Shown here piece after piece: positions 30,124-40,200 of a stretch of DNA of 64,000 nt. The first letter of the stretch is position 1. The number at the start of each line of letters is the position of its first letter. The notes below the pieces were generated by a model. The model ran no database searches and was not told the origin of the DNA. It saw only the letters and a list, made by a program, of their open reading frames with translations. A program made the position numbers and the translations under genes. The stretch lies in NCBI GenBank assembly GCA_002070505.1, contig MWDJ01000010.1:1-64000 (forward strand), in the 5' to 3' direction. Source of the stretch: Bacteroidetes bacterium ADurb.Bin145. GTDB lineage: Bacteria; Bacteroidota; Bacteroidia; Bacteroidales; VadinHA17.

Positions 30124-30141
30124 AATTAAATCACCGCTCAT
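30113..30141. terminator. Bidirectional terminator between convergent genes
   Basis: Perfect 11-bp arms ATGAGCGGTGA and TCACCGCTCAT around a seven-base loop. The right side is followed by TTTCTC on the plus strand and the left side by TTTCTTTTTG on the minus strand, so it serves both converging genes. Confidence 0.85.
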
Positions 30142-30165
30142 TTCTCAATTCAGGTAAAAACCCTT

Positions 30166-31581
30166 TTATCTTCTTCTGGAATTATTTGAGTTATTTGATT
30201 CTTTGTTCTTTTCGGCCTTTTTAGATTCGGTATTGCTTTTACTGTTTTCTTTTGCACTTTGTCTGGTGGCAGCTCTTTCAGTGCGTGTGGATTGCCTTGA
30301 GGCTTTTGGAGTTTCCTTACTGCTGCTTCTTTCAGGTTTAGCAACTGTTGTCGACCTTGTTGAAGTCCTTGCCTGCCCGGCTGATGTTCCCCTGTTGCGT
30401 TCAACAGTAGTTGTGGTTGATCTGTTTGCGTTTCCCTGATTCTGACCATTAGCCTGGTCCTTTGTCCGTTCAGTAGTGGTTGTCGTTGTCCTGGTTGTTG
30501 TTCCTGGATTCTGACCTGTGGTTCTTTCTTTTGAACGTTCTCTTACAGTAGATGTAGTTCTTGTGGAAGTACCCGTATTCTGGTCAGTTGTTCTCTCCCT
30601 GGTTCTTTCAGTAGTTCTTGACTGGACAGGAGCACCCTGTCGGGTAGCCTCGCTATTCCGGTCCCTGCTTGATCTTGATACACTACTTCTGTTATTGACT
30701 GCAGGAGTATTTTCAGCAGTTCTTCTGGGCTGATCGGGATGCAGTTTTGTAAAGAGAGCTTCACCTTCCCTTCTCTGTTCTGGACGAGCGTATGTTTCTC
30801 TGTAATTTCCTTCTTTAATCCTTGCATAGACTCTTGGGGACTGAGCGCGTATACCTCTGTAATAGTATTCATTATATCTCGTGTATCTTGGGCGGTCCCA
30901 CAGGCGATAGTGAACGTAGTAATGATGGTAGAAGTTATAATGGTATCCGTAGTAGTAGTGCCAGTAGAATGGTCTCCAGGGTCTCCAGGCCGGAGGGTAA
31001 TAACCCCAGTACCATGAAGAGCGCCATACAACGTAGTTTGGCATGTATATGAACCTTACCACAGGCCATGCAGCTACCTCGTAAGGTGTGGTTCTTATAA
31101 TTGTAACATTTGTTACATTTCTCCTGTTGCCGATATAGCCTGGATTGGGTGTTTCATCATATATAGGTTCAATGATGTAATTTCTGCCATATAATGCTTC
31201 ATCACCTATAAGCTGGATCTCTACAGAGCCGTTACGCAGCTTTTCTACTGTAAAGACAGCCACATCCTGACTCTCATTCCGGTCAAGAGCAACCCTTAAT
31301 ACTATTGTATGAACATTTCCGTCGACATAATCACTAACCGTTATATAATCTATAAGGTTATCTCCGTTCAGATCAAGGTTATTGATCCTGTTGTTTTCGT
31401 CATTAAGGCCTCTTTCGAAACCCTCAAGGGTCTCTGATTCCTGGAACAGTTTCATAACTGCATACAGGTTCAGGTTGTCTCCGGGCAGTCCCAGGTATTC
31501 ATCAGGATAATCCTGTGCAAAAACTGTGGTCGCAAATGTGACCAGGACTGCGAGAATCGATGTGGTTATTAACTTTTTCAT
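30166..31581 (-). CDS. Secreted W/Y-rich protein with a T/R-rich low-complexity tail
   Basis: A 471-residue exported protein of unknown function. The signal peptide is residues 1-22 (LITTSILAVLVTFATTVFAQ). Residues about 25-150 form a globular part with the calcium-loop-like phrase LDLNGDNLIDYI. Residues about 180-235 are extremely rich in W, Y and H (for example WYWGYYPPAWRPWRPFYWHY). From about 265 to the end the sequence is T, R, S, N and Q rich with repeated RTTERTRERTT-like phrases and no aromatic residues. The tail is very basic and probably disordered; it might bind a polyanion, but nothing proves this. The gene ends at a bidirectional terminator. Confidence 0.75.
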   Translation of the reverse strand: MKKLITTSILAVLVTFATTVFAQDYPDEYLGLPGDNLNLYAVMKLFQESETLEGFERGLNDENNRINNLDLNGDNLIDYITVSDYVDGNVHTIVLRVALDRNESQDVAVFTVEKLRNGSVEIQLIGDEALYGRNYIIEPIYDETPNPGYIGNRRNVTNVTIIRTTPYEVAAWPVVRFIYMPNYVVWRSSWYWGYYPPAWRPWRPFYWHYYYGYHYNFYHHYYVHYRLWDRPRYTRYNEYYYRGIRAQSPRVYARIKEGNYRETYARPEQRREGEALFTKLHPDQPRRTAENTPAVNNRSSVSRSSRDRNSEATRQGAPVQSRTTERTRERTTDQNTGTSTRTTSTVRERSKERTTGQNPGTTTRTTTTTTERTKDQANGQNQGNANRSTTTTVERNRGTSAGQARTSTRSTTVAKPERSSSKETPKASRQSTRTERAATRQSAKENSKSNTESKKAEKNKESNNSNNSRRR

Positions 31582-31709
31582 TTCTTTAAGTATTAGAAGA
31601 ATCAGCTCTTCATCTTATCAATATCAAATGGTGTACCAATTTTTATTTATTATTTCAAAATGTTGTTTATCAAATATTTACGCTGCAGTGAATTTCAAAG
31701 GATTGGATA

Positions 31710-33005
31710 TTATTTACGGAAATTCGCAACTACTCTGCCTTCCTGCTTTGTCAAATCCACTTCTTTTGAGACACCATTGACAGTAATTCTGTATTTCCCA
31801 TAAAAAGCCGGTACGGAGAACAATCCTTTCTTGCCGGCTGTTCCTGATTCTTTCGTCCACCATTCCTTAAACACAAGGTTTTTGTAAGCTTCCAGGGCAG
31901 GAGTGGGTGACCAGTCAAGCTTGTATAAGGAAGAAGAAGGGATCCAGTTGGCACCTTCCCAGAAACCCCACATAAGGATTCCCTCGACTGCCGGGTGGGC
32001 AAAGCATATTCTGTAATAATCTTCGATTTCTTTTGCTTTTAATTTCTCCTGTTCAGGAGTCAGTTGAGACCGGCGGAATTCCGAACGCATTCCCGGCAGG
32101 TTGAACTCTGTAACACGAATCGGGAGTTTAAAAGTTGCCAGTGAATCAAGTGCATTCCTGAGTACCTGGCGATCAAAAGTTTCCAGGTGGCTGTGTCCTT
32201 GTGCCCCGATTCCGGCTATAGGTATTCCCTGTTTAAGTAATTTGCGGATATGGGCCATATATTCCGGCAGCCCGATATCGAGGGGAGAATCTGTAATAAG
32301 AACATCATAATCATTTACATAGAGTTTTGCATCAGGATCACCTTTAAGTGCCCATTCTGCCATCTGTTTTGTTATTTCAGGACCAAGCCTGTCTTCAAAA
32401 TAATTCCCGTGTATCATCTCATTATTGAGGTCGTATTCAGCAAACCGGCCCTTGTATCTTTTTGTTATCCTTTCAGCCCGGCTCTGTATCCTCTGCCTTA
32501 ATTCGTTGTCATCCATTTCAGTAACCCATGATTGTATGTAGGTCTGACCAGTGTTGGGCGATTTTAAGATTCCCCAGAATAGATTATGTCCCCTTAGAGG
32601 GATATTGTTTTTCTCTGTAAAACTTAATATTGAGTCTATTACTGCATAATTTTCCTGATCTTTCCGGGGCTCCATTACGGCCCATTTCAAAGCATTTTCA
32701 GTTACAGCTGAATTAAAATTCTCAAGGAATTTTTCCTTGAATTTCTTAAGGTCATCAGGTTTCATACCTCCGGCCAGACTGTTTGGTATTGCACATCCAA
32801 ACCAGAATTCATGGCTCAGCTGCTCAACGATAACCTTCTGGCCTTTTTTTGCTTTGACAACCAGTTCGCCTTTCCGGTATCTGGCAATAGACTCACTCAG
32901 GCTTAAAGGCGCTTGGCTTCTTGCTGCAATATTGAAAAGAGAAATGATCATACTGCAGAAAATGATCTTTTTGAGGCAAAGCTGTATTTTTTCCATGTTG
33001 ATCAT
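31710..33005 (-). CDS. Endo-1,4-beta-xylanase (glycoside hydrolase family 10)
   Basis: Hydrolyses internal beta-1,4 bonds of xylan. The 431-residue protein has a signal peptide (about residues 10-30) and one GH10 barrel. Visible landmarks are LKWAVMEP (substrate-binding region), RGHNLFWG, the acid/base glutamate in DLNNEMIHG near residue 195, and the nucleophile glutamate in RVTEFNLPG near 299. The C-terminal 60 residues may be a small accessory strand domain. There is no carbohydrate-binding module or T9SS tail visible, and no SusC/SusD pair in the neighbourhood, so it is not in a classical polysaccharide utilisation locus. ATG 33005 or the ATG three codons later may be the start. Confidence 0.9.
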   Translation of the reverse strand: MINMEKIQLCLKKIIFCSMIISLFNIAARSQAPLSLSESIARYRKGELVVKAKKGQKVIVEQLSHEFWFGCAIPNSLAGGMKPDDLKKFKEKFLENFNSAVTENALKWAVMEPRKDQENYAVIDSILSFTEKNNIPLRGHNLFWGILKSPNTGQTYIQSWVTEMDDNELRQRIQSRAERITKRYKGRFAEYDLNNEMIHGNYFEDRLGPEITKQMAEWALKGDPDAKLYVNDYDVLITDSPLDIGLPEYMAHIRKLLKQGIPIAGIGAQGHSHLETFDRQVLRNALDSLATFKLPIRVTEFNLPGMRSEFRRSQLTPEQEKLKAKEIEDYYRICFAHPAVEGILMWGFWEGANWIPSSSLYKLDWSPTPALEAYKNLVFKEWWTKESGTAGKKGLFSVPAFYGKYRITVNGVSKEVDLTKQEGRVVANFRK

Positions 33006-33022
33006 TTTGAAATATTAAACGA

Positions 33023-33244
33023 TCAGAAAAACTTTTTATAAATCCATATGATCAGTGTAAATAATACACTTAATAAAATCATCGTAGTAATCGGGAAATA
33101 GAATTTTACATTTTCTTTTTCGATCCTTATATCTCCCGGGAGATTGCCTATCCAATGCATCTTATTACCTGCAAAGCAGATAATTAATCCTGTAATAATA
33201 AGAATTATGCCAATAGTTATTAATATTTTACCGAGTTGAGGCAT
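33023..33244 (-). CDS. DUF2905 family small membrane protein
   Basis: A 73-residue protein with two membrane helices (about residues 7-27 and 52-70) and the conserved central stretch WIGNLPGDIRIEKENVKFYFP, in which GDIRIE and the Y-F-P end are family hallmarks. The function of DUF2905 is unknown. It sits 17 bases upstream of the xylanase on the same strand and could share its promoter. Confidence 0.88.
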   Translation of the reverse strand: MPQLGKILITIGIILIITGLIICFAGNKMHWIGNLPGDIRIEKENVKFYFPITTMILLSVLFTLIIWIYKKFF

Positions 33245-33360
33245 GTTAACAAAGGTCTCAGTAAAGTTATTATAAAATGAAAAGATAACCCATTGATGAA
33301 TTAAGTACTATGAAAATTTTTTAAACATGAAATATTTACCTGAGTTATCTGTTAATGTCT

Positions 33361-33392
33361 TTTGAGATCCTTAAAAAATTACGTTACTTTAG
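33361..33392 (+). promoter_or_regulatory. Promoter of the 170-residue lipoprotein gene
   Basis: TTTG at 33361-33364 and TACTTTAG at 33385-33392 (one change from TAnnTTTG), 20 bases apart. The ATG at 33461 is 68 bases downstream. Confidence 0.55.
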
Positions 33393-33460
33393 CAGCATCT
33401 TTTTGGACAGCTTACTGAGAAACCCTCCGGAAGATCAGATTTTTAATCAATTCATTCAAA

Positions 33461-33973
33461 ATGACAAGAGCCTTTTACGTTTTTATTCTATCAGTTTTAC
33501 TTATCATCCTGAATACCACAGCATGTAAAAAAGATGATAAAGATGTGCTTAACATAATTTCTGTAGAAGGAAATTCGATGACAGAATACAATAAGGATTA
33601 TATCCCTGAACAAGGGATATTTATACCATCGACCCTCTGGCAATGCGAAGGTACAATGTACAGGACATTTATTCAACTTGCACTTCAGCCGTCAGCCGGT
33701 TTAATGTTTGAGATATTCACATCCAGTAATACAGAACAGATACCTGTCGGGACATTTTCTCTGGGTTCTCCATGTGCTGAAGGATTTACAGCTGCTTTCT
33801 ATCCTTATTCAGGAAGTAAAACTACCGGGCTTTGTTTTTCAGCCGGGGCTATTACAATTGAAAAGGATGGGGATAAATATGATATTGAAATGAATCTGAC
33901 TATTGGTGATGAATGTGGCGGAGGAACAATGATAGGGAATTTTAACGGGACCCTTACCGAATCTCAGGATTAG
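33461..33973 (+). CDS. Hypothetical lipoprotein, 170 residues
   Basis: Not assigned to a family. The signal peptide FYVFILSVLLIILNTTAC has a lipobox NTTAC (cysteine at residue 22), and the charged KKDDKD directly after the cysteine fits surface or outer membrane lipoproteins of Bacteroidetes. The mature domain has a regular beta pattern (TFIQLALQ, LMFEIFT, YDIEMNLTIG), paired cysteines (WQCEG, SPCAEG, GLCFS, DECGGG), and a conserved-looking end GNFNGTL, giving an all-beta sandwich guess. It has its own promoter and no obvious partner genes. Confidence 0.65.
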   Translation: MTRAFYVFILSVLLIILNTTACKKDDKDVLNIISVEGNSMTEYNKDYIPEQGIFIPSTLWQCEGTMYRTFIQLALQPSAGLMFEIFTSSNTEQIPVGTFSLGSPCAEGFTAAFYPYSGSKTTGLCFSAGAITIEKDGDKYDIEMNLTIGDECGGGTMIGNFNGTLTESQD

Positions 33974-34045
33974 TCTTACTATCGTTATTAATATTTTTTC
34001 ACCTTTTTCCTTCGGGGAATATGCAGCTTACTTAATTTTAGTTCC

Positions 34046-34414
34046 TTAGCAGAGCTCCTGAAAAGATTTTCTGAATTCAAGAGGATGGGCGATATTATGA
34101 AAAGTCTCCCTGGTTCCGCCGGATCCGATAATTGTTATAGAGCCATAATTCAAAATCCGTCCCATTATTGACTGTTCAACATTTACACTTTCGATCTTTG
34201 ACAGATTCATTTCGAATGTGTTCCTGGCTATAAAACCTGTTTTAATAATTATTCTCCGGTTTGTGATCACATATTCAGACAGCCATCTTTCGAGCCATGC
34301 GTAGATAGTCAGTGTAAAAACTGATTTCAGGGAAAAGAATATAACCCAGTGCAGTTTTGTTTCAAAAACTACATTTTCATTGCTTATCAGATGTTTGTTT
34401 ACATAACTTCCCAT
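34046..34414 (-). CDS. Bacterial PH-domain membrane protein (DUF304-like)
   Basis: A 122-residue protein with one hydrophobic segment at about residues 22-42 (WVIFFSLKSVFTLTIYAWL) followed by a bacterial pleckstrin-homology-like domain. The phrase YVITNRRIIIKTGFIARN is the usual DUF304 core, followed by EMNLSKIESVNVEQS and YGSITIIGSGG. Such proteins are membrane-associated and of unclear function. The next gene on the same strand is an FMN reductase that ends 25 bases before this start, so the two may be co-transcribed. Confidence 0.8.
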   Translation of the reverse strand: MGSYVNKHLISNENVVFETKLHWVIFFSLKSVFTLTIYAWLERWLSEYVITNRRIIIKTGFIARNTFEMNLSKIESVNVEQSIMGRILNYGSITIIGSGGTRETFHNIAHPLEFRKSFQELC

Positions 34415-34439
34415 AAGAAAACATTTAAGGCAAAGGAAG

Positions 34440-34991
34440 TTATTTTTTATTTTCCCCGATGCACCTGAGGAGTTCTTTTATAAACACAAATGCCCGTTTG
34501 TCTGTTGCTTCCTTATCTGATGGCTGCCCGTTTTCATTAAAGTTCTTCCTCACGTTTGGAACAAGAAATCTCTCAGTTATAACATGGGCTTTCATCTTCC
34601 AGAGAACAAACTGTAGAGATGTTATTACCTGTGATCCCCCAAAAATTCCGTCTGAAACTGTAGCTATCCCCACAGGTTTCATATACCATTCCTTATAGAG
34701 CAGATCAACAACATTTTTTAAACTGGCAGGATATCCGCCATTGTACTCCGGAGTGACAATTATAATACCATCTGATCTTTCAATCCTGCCTGCAAATTCC
34801 AGTATCTCAGCGGGAGGATCCTTAAGATGACTCAAACGTTCAGTGAACAAGGGGAAATTATATTCTTTCAGATCGAGGATCTGCGCTTCAGCCATTTTAT
34901 TTTCCTCAATATAGTGCCTGAAGTACAATGCAACAGCATGGCTGTTTCGCTGAGTCCGTATACTGGCGGAGATAATTGCTATATTGAACAT
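34440..34991 (-). CDS. NADPH-dependent FMN reductase family protein
   Basis: A 183-residue flavodoxin-like reductase that uses NAD(P)H and FMN to reduce quinones, metals or azo dyes; the true substrate is unknown. The N-terminal phosphate-binding loop is IISASIRTQRNS, and the second FMN contact is TPEYNGGYPASLKNVVDLL, the family signature. ATG 34991 (MFNI) is preferred to a TTG six bases upstream. It is located between the PH-domain gene and the divergent MATE pump. There is no signal peptide, so it is cytoplasmic. Confidence 0.88.
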   Translation of the reverse strand: MFNIAIISASIRTQRNSHAVALYFRHYIEENKMAEAQILDLKEYNFPLFTERLSHLKDPPAEILEFAGRIERSDGIIIVTPEYNGGYPASLKNVVDLLYKEWYMKPVGIATVSDGIFGGSQVITSLQFVLWKMKAHVITERFLVPNVRKNFNENGQPSDKEATDKRAFVFIKELLRCIGENKK

Positions 34992-35223
34992 TTCCAATTT
35001 GTATAGTTTATAAGTTCAAAGATCATATCATTTATCTGTAAATATATAAAATAGGGATTAATATTTGTCAGGCCTGTAACATAAGGGTATAATTAATCTG
35101 ATATTGCTTGATTTATACACGGATACAAAAGAGATTCTCGTTATCAAAAACAAAAAGAAAAAAATAAGTTCATGCAAATGATATTTATACTTCTTTTGCA
35201 AATTATTCTGAAATGCAGCAATC

Positions 35224-36576
35224 ATGCAGGGGAGAGCAGAAAGTCTCAGGGCTGAGAAATTGGGGAAACTACTTGTAAGTTATTCGCTTCCTGCCATTAT
35301 AGCCACATCTGCAGCTTCTCTTTATAACATTACCGACAGGATCTTTATCGGGCAGGGAGTAGGGCCTCTTGCTATTTCAGGGCTTGCCCTGACCTTCCCC
35401 CTGATGAATATTACAGCGGCTTTCGGGGCAATGGTTGGCGTCGGTGCCAGTGCGATGGTATCTATCCGCCTTGGGCAACACGACAGAAAAGGCGCAACCC
35501 AGATACTTGGCAATGCTGTAATGCTTAATATTATTCTTGGGATTGTTATAGGGGCACTTGCTTTTATCTTTCTGGAACCGATATTGTTCGCTCTCGGTGC
35601 CAGCAAGGAGACATTTCCCTTCGCAAAAGAATATATGCAAATAATTCTGTTGGGGAATGTATTCACTCATCTCTACCTTGGGATGAACAATATAATGCGG
35701 GCGTCAGGTTATCCGTCAAAAGCAATGGTAACAACATTAATCACGGTTGTGGTCAACCTGATACTTGACCCTTTATTCATATTTGTTTTCAAGTGGGGCA
35801 TACAGGGAGCTGCAATTGCTACAGTACTTTCGCAAATTGCAGGTATGATAACTACTGTCATTCATTTTGCCAAAAGCAAGAGTTTTGTTCATTTTCTCCC
35901 GGGATATATGAAGCTTAAGAAAGTGATAATAAATGGTATTATCTCGATCGGCATGTCCAACTTCCTGATGCTTATCACCGGCAGTGTGGTTATATCCCTG
36001 ATAAATCTAAATCTCGGCAGGTATGGTGGTGACCTTGCTGTCGGGGCTTTTGGCATAATTTACAGTATAGCAAATCTTGCAGGAATGGTTGTTGTTGGAT
36101 TAAACCAGGGGATGCAGCCTATAGTCGGGTATAATTTCGGAGCAAGAAATACTGACCGCGTTATTAAGGCTTTTAAGCTTACTGTGTTTGCTGCGACAGC
36201 GGTAACATCGGTGATGTTTCTGTTTGCCGAAATGCTTCCGGGGCTTATTGCACGTGCCTTTACAAGAAGCCCGGAGCTCATCAGCCTGACTATAAGCGGA
36301 ATGAGATTATTCCTGCTGGTCTTCCCTATAGTCGGATTTCAAATGGTAACTTCAAGTTTTTTCCAGTCAATAGGCAAAGCCAGGATATCAATTTTTCTTT
36401 CCCTGACCCGTCAGGTCCTGTTCTTAATCCCTGCCCTTCTTATTTTACCCCGATTAATCGGGCTGCCCGGAGTGTGGCTTGCGGGATCTGTATCTGATTT
36501 CATCTCGTCGCTTGTGACATTTATTGTTCTCAGATGGCAGTTAGGAAAGCTCAGGAAAAATGCCGGCATTACATGA
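35224..36576 (+). CDS. MATE family efflux transporter
   Basis: A multidrug or toxin extruder driven by sodium or proton gradients, 450 residues, with about 12 predicted membrane helices. Family marks include the N-terminal RIFIGQGVGPLAISGLALTF and the mid-protein GMNNIMRASGYPSKAM, plus NQGMQPIVGYNFGARN near residues 298-313, which is typical of the NorM/DinF branch. Its last 8 bases overlap the end of the convergent ABC-2 permease gene at 36569. No substrate can be named. Confidence 0.9.
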   Translation: MQGRAESLRAEKLGKLLVSYSLPAIIATSAASLYNITDRIFIGQGVGPLAISGLALTFPLMNITAAFGAMVGVGASAMVSIRLGQHDRKGATQILGNAVMLNIILGIVIGALAFIFLEPILFALGASKETFPFAKEYMQIILLGNVFTHLYLGMNNIMRASGYPSKAMVTTLITVVVNLILDPLFIFVFKWGIQGAAIATVLSQIAGMITTVIHFAKSKSFVHFLPGYMKLKKVIINGIISIGMSNFLMLITGSVVISLINLNLGRYGGDLAVGAFGIIYSIANLAGMVVVGLNQGMQPIVGYNFGARNTDRVIKAFKLTVFAATAVTSVMFLFAEMLPGLIARAFTRSPELISLTISGMRLFLLVFPIVGFQMVTSSFFQSIGKARISIFLSLTRQVLFLIPALLILPRLIGLPGVWLAGSVSDFISSLVTFIVLRWQLGKLRKNAGIT

Positions 36577-37285
36577 ATTTTTCCCTTTTCTGCAGGTTAA
36601 GTAATGCGGCCAGCAGGAATATTACAGATCCTGTGATTAGAATGATCCTGTTCTTCAGGGTTATGATAGCCCAGGTTGTTTCGCTTACATCATAAGCAGG
36701 TGAAAAGGGATTCAGGAACACATTCCACTGGCTTTTTCGGAGAGGATCCTGAAGAATAAGGAAGAATATTCCAAAGATGATCATCACGACAGCAGTTCCA
36801 TTCCCGTTCCTGATGAAAGTAGAAAGCATGAATGCCATCATTCCAAGAAAGATCACGGGTATCATTACCTGTGATGTTACCTTTAAAAATTGAAATCTGA
36901 CTATGAGTACAGAGGAGAGAAAAGTAAAGAGGATCATCATCATGTAAGCGATTGTGAATATCAGGATAATTCTGATCAGCCAGACCTTGTACCTGTAATT
37001 CGGGATGCCGAATAGGATCTCTATAGTCCTTGAATCCTGATCATTCTGGATCCCGAATACAGCAGGATAAAAGACAAGAAGTATCCCTGAAAAGATAAAT
37101 ACGCCATAAAGATCAGACATCCTTGAGATATCGTTCGTAAAAACATACAGGACTGAAAGGCCCAGATAGAACCCTATCGATCCTGCAAGAAACCATATGA
37201 ACTTGTTCGCAAAGATGATCCTCAGGTTATAGATTATCATCTTCCGGAAAAGTATGAAATAATTACGCAATGTTATTGTGTCCAT
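36569..37285 (-). CDS. ABC-2 type permease, last gene of the hybrid RND-ABC operon
   Basis: A 238-residue membrane protein with six hydrophobic segments (about residues 28-50, 60-80, 102-128, 138-158, 165-182 and 212-230), the pattern of an ABC-2 permease. Segments such as NDQDSRTIEILFGIPNYRYKVW match the cytoplasmic coupling region of these permeases. Its start lies inside the last codons of the RND-ABC fusion gene (23-base overlap), so it is translated with that gene and is the likely partner of the fused ATPase domain. The transported substrate is unknown. Confidence 0.82.
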   Translation of the reverse strand: MDTITLRNYFILFRKMIIYNLRIIFANKFIWFLAGSIGFYLGLSVLYVFTNDISRMSDLYGVFIFSGILLVFYPAVFGIQNDQDSRTIEILFGIPNYRYKVWLIRIILIFTIAYMMMILFTFLSSVLIVRFQFLKVTSQVMIPVIFLGMMAFMLSTFIRNGNGTAVVMIIFGIFFLILQDPLRKSQWNVFLNPFSPAYDVSETTWAIITLKNRIILITGSVIFLLAALLNLQKREKFM

Positions 37286-40200
37286 TGTTCAATTTTCTTC
37301 TTAGCAGCCATAAATAAGCATCTTCAAGATTCGGGGTCACTGAAACAGCGTTTTCCCATGGTTTGGTATCTGAGATAACACGAACCCTGATTTTATCTCC
37401 TTCTGACATATGATGCACTACAAGATTCTCATTCACTATTCTTTCAAAATCATCTGAAGCAATCATGAATTGCCATACATGTCCCTCTGCCTCTTTTGTC
37501 ATGTCTATTGGTTTTCCCAGGTACCTGAGTTTCCCTTTATCGAGAACAGCGACCTTATTACAGGAGCTTGAGATATCTTCAATGATGTGAGTGGAAAAGA
37601 TAACGACCCGTTCACGGCTAAGTTCTACAAGAAGGTTCCTGAAACGTATTCTTTCCCGTGGATCAAGGCCTGCAGTCGGTTCATCAACAACCAGTATCCT
37701 GGGCAGATGCAGAAGGATCAGTGCAATACCCATTCTCTGTTTCATTCCTCCGGAATAAGAACTGATCTTTTCATGTCTCCTTTCCTCCATATGAACAGCC
37801 TTAAGAACATAAGTCACCCTTTCCTGCCTTGTTTTTGAGTCGGTAATGTTTTTCAGTATTGCCTGATAATCAAGGTATTCATCAGCAGTCATATTTTCAT
37901 AGCTTCCGAATTCCTGAGGAAGATATCCTATCAGACCCTGCAGCTCCTCGCGTTTTTTCTGGGTATCAAGACCATTTATCCAGACCTTCCCGTAACTTTG
38001 TTCAAGAATCCCGCAGATGACCCTCATCAGCGTTGTTTTCCCGGCACCATTCGGTCCCAGCAAACCAAACATTCCATTACCTATATCAAGCGAGACACAA
38101 CTTAAAGCTTTGAATGGTTTCTTCTTCTTGCCTATAACCGGGACAACAGATACTAATTTATAGACAGCTTTCCGGATGCCTTTAAATCTGCCTTCAAGCC
38201 TGTAGATATCTGTATTTTCCCTTGTAAGTTTTAAACCTGTTTTATAAATGAAGAGAGCTGTGAACCAGATGAATCCGAGGATAATTACGGTTGGCAGGTT
38301 TTTCCATCTGATCTGAAAGAAAATGAGATTCAAAAGCGGGACAATCCAGAAAACTATCAGATCAATAGTTTTAATTAAAAATGAGATCAGTTTCTTTTGT
38401 TTTCCCGCGTTGAGGTTTTTTAGCAGTTGACTGACAGAACTCCATATTGATGAGAGGAAAAACCATACAATAATGCTGAGTACAAAGATCCAGAATCCTT
38501 TCTTAAGATAAAAGTAAGTGAAATAGACAAGGAAACTGAAAACAGGAAGTTGCCATAGCTTGTCAGACAGATCTTTCCATGTGGTAAATGGCTTTTCATA
38601 ACCAAGACGCTTTCTGATCTTCTTCCCTGCATCCCATTCCCTGAGCCATCTGCTTTTCCTGTCATATATTTTTACCAGGCTCTGAATTTTAATATTTATA
38701 TTCTCTTCACTTGGAATGACGGATTCTTTTGCTTTCCTCAGGCTGTTCATAACAAACCAGGTACCTGCCGGGACAATTATCAGCGCCAGAATTGTAGTGA
38801 TCAGCTGCCAGAGAAATTTATCAATGTTACGGAAAATTATTAAAAGCAATGAAGCGAAGATGATTGCCTGAATGATTTTATTTTTCCAAGAAAGCGACTT
38901 TATCCAGTTTAGACTATTTTCCAGTCCTGAGTAAAATGTTGGTATGAATACAAGTGTCAGCAAGGTGCTCATTGTAAGACCGCCTATTACGGTTATGGCA
39001 AAAGAGGCTCCTATGACTGAAACATATTCTGCTTTACCCATTGCCAGCGGGATCATAGCCACAACTGTTGTGGATGCGGTTATAAGGACCGGTCTGAGCC
39101 TTGCCACGCCTGCTGTCATAAGTGCCCTTGTCCTCCTGTAACCTCTTTTTCTTAAAATATTTGTATAATCGATAAGTATTATGCCATTGTTCACTACAAT
39201 ACCGAGAAGAATCAGAAATCCTGTCAGAGTGTTCAGATTAAGGAGTGAATTACCTGTAAGGATCAGTGCAATAATCGAACCGAGTCCGGCAAGAGGTATA
39301 CTGAAAAGAAGCACAAAGGGGATCCAGAGAGATTCAAATACTGCAGCAAGTATCATCAGGATCAGAACGAAAGCAATACCTAAGGGCTGGTAGAAATCTT
39401 TAAGCGCATTTTCTTCATGGATGACTTCCACAGCAATCCCGGGCGATAAATTAAGAGCAGCAACAAGGTTTTCAATTTCCAGCCGGGCTCCTTCAAGCAA
39501 ATCTTTTGAATCATTTATTTCGTCGGTGAAACTGTAACTGACAGTTATAAGTTTTTCCTGGTTTTCACGGTGGATATTTCCCATTCCATAGGAAAATACT
39601 ATGTCAGCAAGCTCACTGATATTCATTATTGTTCCTTCTGACGAACTGACTTCCAAATCCTTTAAGTCATCAATTGTCTTGTCAGTGATCTCCTCAGTTT
39701 CGCCTTGTTCGTCAGTGTACTTCAGAATTATGGAGTAGTACTCCGTCCCCTGTCTGAATGTAGCCCCGGATGAATATTCCCGTCCGAAAGTTGCAAGAGC
39801 TGACGAGATATTACCTAAGGAGAATCCATTCCTGTTAATAAAATCCATGTCAAAATTCAGTTTTACTTCCGGAGTGCCTGACTGAACATTAACACTTACG
39901 TTTTCAATTGTTGTCAGTTCGTCAATATATGTTTTAATATCATCGGCAAGATTTCTCATTTCTTCAAAATCCTGGCCTTTTATTATCACACTTTCATTCT
40001 GCGATCCCAGTCCCAGAAGGTTTAGCAGATTTCCTCCTGTTCCCGCACTGCCGCCTCCCAGGGCTCCTGATGATTCAAATCCTCCGCTGGCAGATATTTC
40101 ATCCATGCTTATTTCTGCATTTGAGATATTCCTGGTCCTTTCTTCAATATCATTCTTAATTTCAGGAAGATCACGGTCGCTCTTTTTATCCCAGTCTTTT

